The notes under the pieces were generated by a model. The model did no database searches and was not told where the DNA came from. It saw only the letters and a list, made by a program, of their open reading frames with translations. The position numbers were made by a program, and so were the translations under genes. A stretch of 5,010 nt of DNA from an uncultured bacterium. Lineage in GTDB: Bacteria; Planctomycetota; UBA1135; GCA-002686595. The stretch lies in the NCBI GenBank assembly GCA_902826945.1, contig CADEGS010000289.1:1-5010 (forward strand), written 5' to 3'. The first letter of the stretch is position 1. Every line of letters begins with the position of its first letter. Positions 1-3,174 of the stretch are shown here, one piece after another.

Positions 1-1031
1 GCGCCGCCGTTCACGTTGACCTTCGAGCGGTCGAGCTCGAGCACGCGCGTCAGCGCGCACGCGGCCGCCGAGAAGGCCTCGTTGATCTCGTGCAGGTCGT
101 ACGCCTGCGGCCGCGTGCCCGTCGCCTTGGCCAGCTTCCGGATCGAGACCTCGGGCGCCATCATCACCCACTCGGGCGCCAGGCCGCCGGTGGCGTAGCC
201 GGTGATGCGCGCCAGCGGCGTCACGCCCATGGCGCGCGCGCGCTCGGCGCTCATCACGACCAGCGCCGCGGCGCCGTCGTTGATCGCCGAGGCGTTGGCG
301 GCCGTCACGGTGCCGTCCTTCTTGAACGCCGGGCGCATGCCGGCGATCGAGTCGGCGGTCATGCCCGGGCGGATCGTCTCGTCGGTGCGGAAGGCGAGCG
401 GCGGGCCCTTCTTCTGCGGGATCTCGACCGTCAGCATCTCCTCGTCGAAGCGCCCGGCCTCGGTCGCCGCCTGCGCGCGCCGGTGGCTCTCGGCCGCGAA
501 CTCGTCCTGGTCGCGGCGCGTGACGTCGTGCTTCTCGGCGACGAGCTCGCCGGTCATGCCCATGTGGAAGTCGTTGTAGATGTCCCACAGGCCGTCGTGG
601 ACCATCGCGTCGAGCATCTGCGCGTGGCCCAGGCGCGCGCCGGCGCGCGCCTGCGGCAGCAGGTAGGGAGCGTTCGTCATGCTCTCCATGCCGCCCGCGA
701 CGATCACCTCGGCGTCGCCCGCGCGGATCGCCTGCGCGGCGAGCATCACCGCCTTCAGGCCCGAGCCGCACACCTTGTTGACGGTGAAGGCGCCCACCGC
801 GGGCGGGATGCCGGCCGCGATCGCCGCCTGGCGGGCGGGGTTCTGGCCGATGCCGGCCTGGATCACGTTGCCGAGGATCACCTCCTCGACCGCCTCCGCC
901 GGCACCCTCGCGCGCGCCAGGGCCTCGCGCACGGCCAGCGCGCCGAGCTCGGGCGCGCGGAACCCCGACAGCGCGCCCTGGAACTTGCCGATCGGCGTGC
1001 GGCAGGCGCTGGCGATGACGACTTCCTTCAA
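1..1031 (-). CDS. Acetyl-CoA C-acetyltransferase (thiolase II family), C-terminus cut by window edge
   Basis: Condenses two acetyl-CoA to acetoacetyl-CoA, or does the reverse cleavage; a cytosolic enzyme of acetoacetate/PHB, ketogenic or fatty-acid metabolism. Seen: 343 codons are present of the roughly 390 usual for the family. The N-terminus MKEVVIASACRTPIGKF is typical. The nucleophile is Cys88 in VNKVCGSGLKAV (codon 768-770). VAGGMESMTNAPYLLP, the NASAINDGAAA block and HEINEAFSA follow in order. The frame leaves the window at NVNGG, just before the expected GHPIG histidine, so that His and the second catalytic Cys (CGGG block) lie outside. The start is TTG at 1031: the conserved N-terminus begins there, GAGGT sits 6 bases upstream, and no ATG fits. 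No frameshift or missing motif is seen in the visible part. It is divergent from the heat shock genes. Substrate length (acetyl versus longer acyl) and hence the symbol (atoB, phaA or fadA-like) cannot be settled from the fragment. Confidence 0.95.
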   Translation of the reverse strand, partial: MKEVVIASACRTPIGKFQGALSGFRAPELGALAVREALARARVPAEAVEEVILGNVIQAGIGQNPARQAAIAAGIPPAVGAFTVNKVCGSGLKAVMLAAQAIRAGDAEVIVAGGMESMTNAPYLLPQARAGARLGHAQMLDAMVHDGLWDIYNDFHMGMTGELVAEKHDVTRRDQDEFAAESHRRAQAATEAGRFDEEMLTVEIPQKKGPPLAFRTDETIRPGMTADSIAGMRPAFKKDGTVTAANASAINDGAAALVVMSAERARAMGVTPLARITGYATGGLAPEWVMMAPEVSIRKLAKATGTRPQAYDLHEINEAFSAAACALTRVLELDRSKVNVNGG

Positions 1032-1037
1032 CGGTGG

Positions 1038-1042
1038 ACCTC
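1038..1042 (-). promoter_or_regulatory. Ribosome binding site that supports the TTG start of the thiolase
   Basis: On the minus strand GAGGT lies 6 bases before TTG at 1031. It decides the start, because the thiolase frame stays open further upstream but carries no family-like sequence there. Confidence 0.6.
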
Positions 1043-1138
1043 GGCGTTCGTGGTGCGCTCCGCGGAGGCGCGGGAGCGGGGCTCCGGCGCGGGGCCACGC
1101 GCGCGCGCGAGCCGCCGAGCGCCGAAAAAGGGCGGGCC

Positions 1139-1144
1139 AGTATA
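1139..1144 (-). promoter_or_regulatory. Probable -10 element of the thiolase promoter (TATACT)
   Basis: Minus-strand TATACT matches the sigma-70 -10 consensus TATAAT at five of six positions and is a rare A/T patch in a G/C-saturated stretch, preceded by GGGC. No good -35 is visible at 17 bases spacing (CGCGGC there), so an activator may be needed. The inferred transcription start near 1132 gives a leader of about 100 bases before the TTG start. Confidence 0.5.
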
Positions 1145-1180
1145 GCCCTCGCCCGCGCCCCGCCGCGCGCGCGAACGACG

Positions 1181-1202
1181 GCGCGCCGGACGTCCGGCGC
1201 GC
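1181..1202. repeat. Perfect 22-base palindrome, possible operator
   Basis: The half-site GCGCGCCGGAC is followed directly by its exact complement GTCCGGCGCGC, with no central gap and no mismatch. It lies in the divergent intergenic region, with its near edge about 37 bases upstream of the thiolase -10 element and about 340 bases before the first sHSP start. The position and dyad symmetry suit a dimeric regulator, for example of the TetR or GntR type, acting on the thiolase promoter. That role is inference; no regulator gene is in the window. Confidence 0.45.
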
Positions 1203-1279
1203 AGCCCGGGAAAGAGAGGAGGCCGGCGTCGCGCGCGGCGAGCACCGGCCCCGTGCATCTCACATCCAGGAGGGTGGCG

Positions 1280-1405
1280 ATGGTCCGGCCACCGGGTCGG
1301 CGCGCTCGCGTGGGCCTTCGCGCGCCGCGACCATCCCTTTCGTCCGCGGGCGGGTCCTGGCTTGAGCTGGAGGCGACGTCGGCAAGGCGCCACTTTGGCA
1401 GTTGA
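1280..1405 (+). CDS. Doubtful 41-codon ORF with a well-placed Shine-Dalgarno
   Basis: ATG at 1280 is preceded by AGGAGG (1268-1273) at a 6-base gap, an excellent initiation context. The 41-residue product (MVRPPGRRARVG... to RRHFGS) is rich in Arg, Pro, Ser and Gly and has no recognisable domain, signal peptide or membrane segment. Such composition is what random GC-rich sequence gives. Its TGA lies inside the TTGACT motif, 137 bases before the first sHSP start. It could be a leader ORF for the operon, a small protein or chance. I favour chance, but the initiation site is good enough to record. Confidence 0.18.
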   Translation: MVRPPGRRARVGLRAPRPSLSSAGGSWLELEATSARRHFGS

Positions 1406-1458
1406 CTTCTGCCGCTATGGCATGGATCGCGGCGCGAAACCCCTTTCCTGACCCCTTC

Positions 1459-1535
1459 CGTGGGGATTTCGGGGTGGCATCGCCCTTGCTCTTCTCCCCC
1501 CGTCCGGCCCCACGAGGGCCCCTGATCACGGAGAA
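1459..1535 (+). promoter_or_regulatory. Candidate structured leader (RNA thermometer-like) before the first sHSP gene
   Basis: In the leader RNA, TTCTCC (1492-1497) can pair with GGAGAA (1530-1535), which contains the Shine-Dalgarno of the first sHSP gene. CGTGGGG (1459-1465) can pair with CCCCACG (1508-1514). The two helices interleave, so they would be alternatives or form a pseudoknot. Small heat shock genes are classic targets of ROSE-type and fourU RNA thermometers. This leader has neither the ROSE signature nor four consecutive U opposite the Shine-Dalgarno, so the assignment is inference from pairing and context. Confidence 0.25.
1530..1533 (+). promoter_or_regulatory. Ribosome binding site deciding the start of the first sHSP gene
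   Basis: GGAG lies 9 bases before ATG at 1543. It supports this start over in-frame upstream TTG (1402) and ATG (1417), which have no such site. Confidence 0.6.
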
Positions 1536-1542
1536 CGACCCG

Positions 1543-1962
1543 ATGCTCTGGAACCCGCTCTTCTCGCCCGCCACGGCCTGGCCGTGGCGCGACCTGGCCC
1601 GCACCGACCTCGCGTCGGGCCCGGCGCGCTTCCCCGCCGTGCGGGCGCACTGGAACGACGAGGCGGTGGCGATCGAGGCGCTGCTCCCCGGCGTGCGCCG
1701 GGACGGGCTGGAGCTCGCCATCGACGACGACGAGCTCGTCCTGTCCGGCGAGCTCCCCGAGCCGGCCGAGCGCGCGCTGCGGCGCGAGCGCTCGAGCGGC
1801 CGCTTCCGGCGCCGCCTGGCGCTGCCCTTCCCCGTGGACGCCTCGCAGGCGCAGGCGGAGCTCGAGGACGGGCTCCTGCGCCTGAGGCTGCCGCGCCGCG
1901 CCGACAGCGGCCCGCGGCGCATCGAGATCCGCACGAAAGGAGACGACACCCATGCGAGCTGA
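1543..1962 (+). CDS. Small heat shock protein, Hsp20/alpha-crystallin family (first of three)
   Basis: An ATP-independent cytosolic holdase that binds unfolding proteins for later refolding by DnaK/ClpB. The product is 139 aa. Seen: a short N-terminal arm MLWNPLFSP with aromatic residues (about 1-31), then an alpha-crystallin domain at about 32-118 with LLPGVRRDGLELAIDDDELVLSGE and the closing motif ELEDGLLRLRLP (106-117). It ends with an I-x-I motif IEI (127-129), the anchor used between dimers in sHSP oligomers. The central loop (residues 73-91) is very Arg-rich and lacks the usual F-G-x-F block, so it is the most divergent of the trio. Its end overlaps the next gene by 11 bases, suggesting translational coupling. 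The start is chosen at 1543 from the GGAG site and the family-like N-terminus; an upstream TTG would add 47 unlikely residues. Confidence 0.85.
   Translation: MLWNPLFSPATAWPWRDLARTDLASGPARFPAVRAHWNDEAVAIEALLPGVRRDGLELAIDDDELVLSGELPEPAERALRRERSSGRFRRRLALPFPVDASQAQAELEDGLLRLRLPRRADSGPRRIEIRTKGDDTHAS
1936..1942 (+). promoter_or_regulatory. Ribosome binding site of the second sHSP gene
   Basis: AAAGGAG lies inside the end of the preceding gene, 9 bases before ATG at 1952. It is a strong site that fixes the overlapping start. Confidence 0.65.
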
Positions 1963-2311
1963 ATCCACCCACACCCTCCGTCCGCGCGTGGACACGTTCG
2001 AGACCGACGACGCCGTGCTGCTCGTGGTCGAGCTGCCCGGCGTGGCGAAGGACGGCCTGGACGTCCTGCTCGAGGACGACCTGCTCACGGTCCGCGGCCG
2101 GCTCGAGCTGGCCGCGCCGGAGGGCTTCCGCCTCGGCCGCAGCGAGTTCGAGGCCGGCACCTACGAGCGCAGCTTCCGCCTCGGCGCGGAGCTCGACCAC
2201 GAGCGCATCGAGGCCGCGCTGGAGCACGGCCTGCTGCGCCTCACGCTGCCGCGCGTGAAGCCCGTGCGGCGCGCGATCGACGTCAAGACGGGCGCTTCCG
2301 AGACGACCTGA
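1952..2311 (+). CDS. Small heat shock protein, Hsp20/alpha-crystallin family, short form (second of three)
   Basis: Predicted holdase chaperone of 119 aa, below the usual 140-170 for bacterial sHSPs because the N-terminal arm is only about 10 residues. Seen: the alpha-crystallin domain starts almost at once (PRVDTFETDDAVLLVVELPGV, 11-31), followed by LEDDLLTVRGR (40-50), EAGTYERSFRLG (67-78) and ALEHGLLRLTLP (89-100). A C-terminal I-x-V (IDV, 109-111) stands in for I-x-I. The N-terminal arm normally drives higher-order oligomers and much of the substrate binding, so this protein may be mainly a dimer or may join oligomers of its neighbours; that is inference. It starts inside the end of the first sHSP gene and stops 16 bases before the third, so the three form one operon. 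Confidence 0.9.
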   Translation: MRAESTHTLRPRVDTFETDDAVLLVVELPGVAKDGLDVLLEDDLLTVRGRLELAAPEGFRLGRSEFEAGTYERSFRLGAELDHERIEAALEHGLLRLTLPRVKPVRRAIDVKTGASETT

Positions 2312-2313
2312 CG

Positions 2314-2321
2314 AGAGGAGG
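2314..2321 (+). promoter_or_regulatory. Strong ribosome binding site of the third sHSP gene
   Basis: AGAGGAGG lies 6 bases before ATG at 2328, the strongest Shine-Dalgarno in the operon. This suggests the third product is translated most. Confidence 0.7.
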
Positions 2322-2327
2322 ACTCCC

Positions 2328-2819
2328 ATGCGATTCGTACCGACCCCCTGGCGCGCGCGGCGCGACGAGCTGGCGCGCGGCGAGGACGCGCCGTTCCTCG
2401 CCCTGCAGGACGGCATCAACCGGATGTTCGACGACGTCTTCCGCGGCTTCGGCCTGCAGCCCCTCGAGCTCTCGCGGGGCCATGGCGAGGCGCTGCCGCG
2501 CGTCGACGTCTCCGAGACCGACACGCACCTGCGCGTGACGGCCGAGCTGCCCGGCGTCGAGCCGAAGGACCTCGAGGTCCTGCTCGAGGACGGCGGCCTC
2601 TCGATCCGCGGCGAGAAGCGCGCGGAGACCGAGAAGGACGAGGGCGGCCTGCACCGCCGCGAGCGCGTCTTCGGCTCCTTCCAGCGGCGCATCCCGCTGC
2701 CCGTGGCGGTGCGCGAGGACACCTGCAAGGCCACCTTCCAGAACGGCCTGCTCACGGTCGAGCTCGAGAAGAGCGCGCCCGAGGAGAAGGCCCGACGCAT
2801 CGAGGTGCGCTCGCGCTGA
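2328..2819 (+). CDS. hsp20: Small heat shock protein, Hsp20/alpha-crystallin family (third of three, canonical)
   Basis: ATP-independent cytosolic holdase of normal length, 163 aa. Seen: an N-terminal arm of about 56 residues including LQDGINRMFDDVFRGFG (26-42), the amphipathic segment typical of bacterial Hsp20. The alpha-crystallin domain spans about 57-148, with PRVDVSETDTHLRVTAELPGV (57-77), the beta-strand LSIRGEKRAETE (91-102), RRERVFGSFQRRIPLP (110-125), and ATFQNGLLTVELEK (135-148). The C-terminal I-x-V anchor is IEV (158-160). It is the best match to the family in the trio and the only one with a full arm, so it is probably the main oligomer former. It is followed after 8 bases by a strong GC-rich hairpin. 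It is an Hsp20 of the general bacterial type; I cannot assign it to the ibpA or hspA lineages. Confidence 0.96.
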   Translation: MRFVPTPWRARRDELARGEDAPFLALQDGINRMFDDVFRGFGLQPLELSRGHGEALPRVDVSETDTHLRVTAELPGVEPKDLEVLLEDGGLSIRGEKRAETEKDEGGLHRRERVFGSFQRRIPLPVAVREDTCKATFQNGLLTVELEKSAPEEKARRIEVRSR

Positions 2820-2827
2820 GCGCGCCC

Positions 2828-2864
2828 CCGGCCGGGAGCGGGCTCCCCCTCCGCTCCCGGCCGG
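2828..2864 (+). terminator. GC-rich hairpin ending the sHSP operon
   Basis: CCGGCCGGGAGCG (2828-2840) pairs perfectly with CGCTCCCGGCCGG (2852-2864), and G2841-C2851 adds a 14th pair, leaving a 9-base loop. It starts 8 bases after the TGA of the third sHSP gene. There is no T-run after it (CCCCTTGT follows), so it is a T-poor terminator or an mRNA 3'-end stabiliser. It reads nearly the same on the other strand. Confidence 0.6.
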
Positions 2865-2891
2865 CCCCTTGTCCGCCGCCGCCGCGCCGGG

Positions 2892-2897
2892 CACACT
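2892..2897 (+). promoter_or_regulatory. Possible -10 element just before the four-cysteine gene
   Basis: CACACT, 7 bases before ATG 2905, resembles the TATACT assigned to the thiolase. With no Shine-Dalgarno before the ATG, a leaderless or near-leaderless transcript is possible. The match to consensus is weak and no -35 is obvious. Confidence 0.2.
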
Positions 2898-2904
2898 CCG
2901 CGCG

Positions 2905-3168
2905 ATGAAGGCCGACGCTCCTGGCGGCCCGCGCGGGCCGGCCGACTGCGGCACGTGCGTGCACTTCCGCCGCGCCCCCTACGAGGCGCGCAAGACCGGC
3001 TGCTGGCACCCCGAGCACATGGTGTCGAAGCAGGAAGCGCGCTACCTCGACCAGCAGCAGACGCCCGGCGACCACGAGAAGATCAACCGCCGCGGCGACT
3101 GCCCGCAGCACGAGGCCAGGCCGGTGCGCCTGCCCTTCTGGCGACGGCTCTGGTCCGTGGGCGCCTGA
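2905..3168 (+). CDS. Small four-cysteine protein of unknown function, probable metal or Fe-S binder
   Basis: I do not recognise this family. The product is 87 aa, soluble-looking, without signal peptide or membrane segment. Seen: cysteines at 15, 18, 33 and 66, arranged as CGTCVHF, GCWHPEH and GDCPQH, with histidines close by (20, 35, 38, 57, 69). The CxxCxxF...GxCxxP pattern is what small zinc or Fe-S proteins show, so metal binding is inferred. The middle is polar and Gln-rich (YLDQQQTPGDHEKINRRGDC) and the tail is basic and aromatic (LPFWRRLW, 76-83), a possible docking peptide. ATG 2905 is preferred; an in-frame TTG at 2869 would add 12 residues and start inside the region just past the sHSP hairpin. 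No clear Shine-Dalgarno is present. The gene converges on the kinase with 6 bases between stop codons, leaving no room for a separate terminator. Confidence 0.75.
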   Translation: MKADAPGGPRGPADCGTCVHFRRAPYEARKTGCWHPEHMVSKQEARYLDQQQTPGDHEKINRRGDCPQHEARPVRLPFWRRLWSVGA

Positions 3169-3174
3169 GCGCGC

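Larger units (their letters stand above)
1032..1542. other. Divergent intergenic region between thiolase and sHSP operon
   Basis: About 510 bases without a convincing gene. Beyond the -10 element and palindrome listed separately, it holds: an inverted repeat GGTGGC/GCCACC (1273-1278 and 1288-1293, 9-base loop); a less GC-rich patch at about 1391-1425 containing TTGACT (1402-1407), which resembles a -35 box but has no good -10 at 16-18 bases; a short inverted repeat GGCAG/CTGCC (1397-1401 and 1409-1413) flanking that TTGACT; and a direct repeat of CCCCTTTCC/CCCCTTCC at about 1440-1459. The sHSP operon promoter should lie here. I could not identify a clear sigma-32 site (CTTGAA plus CCCCAT at proper spacing) or a CIRCE element. 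Confidence 0.6.

Noticed and set aside
90..1145. Long plus-strand open frame (351 codons) opposite the thiolase
   Set aside because: Product is Arg/His/Ala/Gly-rich with no domain, and it mirrors the thiolase coding strand. GC-rich genes leave such open antisense frames.
1028..1393. 121-codon minus-strand ORF upstream of the thiolase
   Set aside because: Arg/Pro-rich random composition, and it covers the TATACT element and the palindrome. No family resemblance.
1361..1396. Sigma-32-like promoter (CTTGAG at 1361, GCCACTTT near 1389)
   Set aside because: Spacing of about 21 bases is too long for the heat shock sigma factor, and the -10 match is poor.
1396..1412. Sigma-54-like promoter (TGGCA ... 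TGC)
   Set aside because: The GG and GC elements are separated by 12 bases rather than the required 10.
1402..1542. Longer start (TTG 1402 or ATG 1417) for the first sHSP gene
   Set aside because: No ribosome binding site before either, the added residues do not look like an sHSP arm, and GGAG plus ATG at 1543 give a typical MLWNPLF start.
1526..2896. 456-codon minus-strand open frame across all three sHSP genes
   Set aside because: Low-complexity Arg/Ala/Ser/Pro composition, it spans several real genes and a hairpin, and no motif is seen. It is a shadow of the G/C third-position bias.
2869..2904. TTG start giving a 99-residue four-cysteine protein
   Set aside because: The 12 extra residues are Ala/Pro-rich, there is no Shine-Dalgarno, and the start falls directly behind the hairpin. 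ATG 2905 is more plausible.
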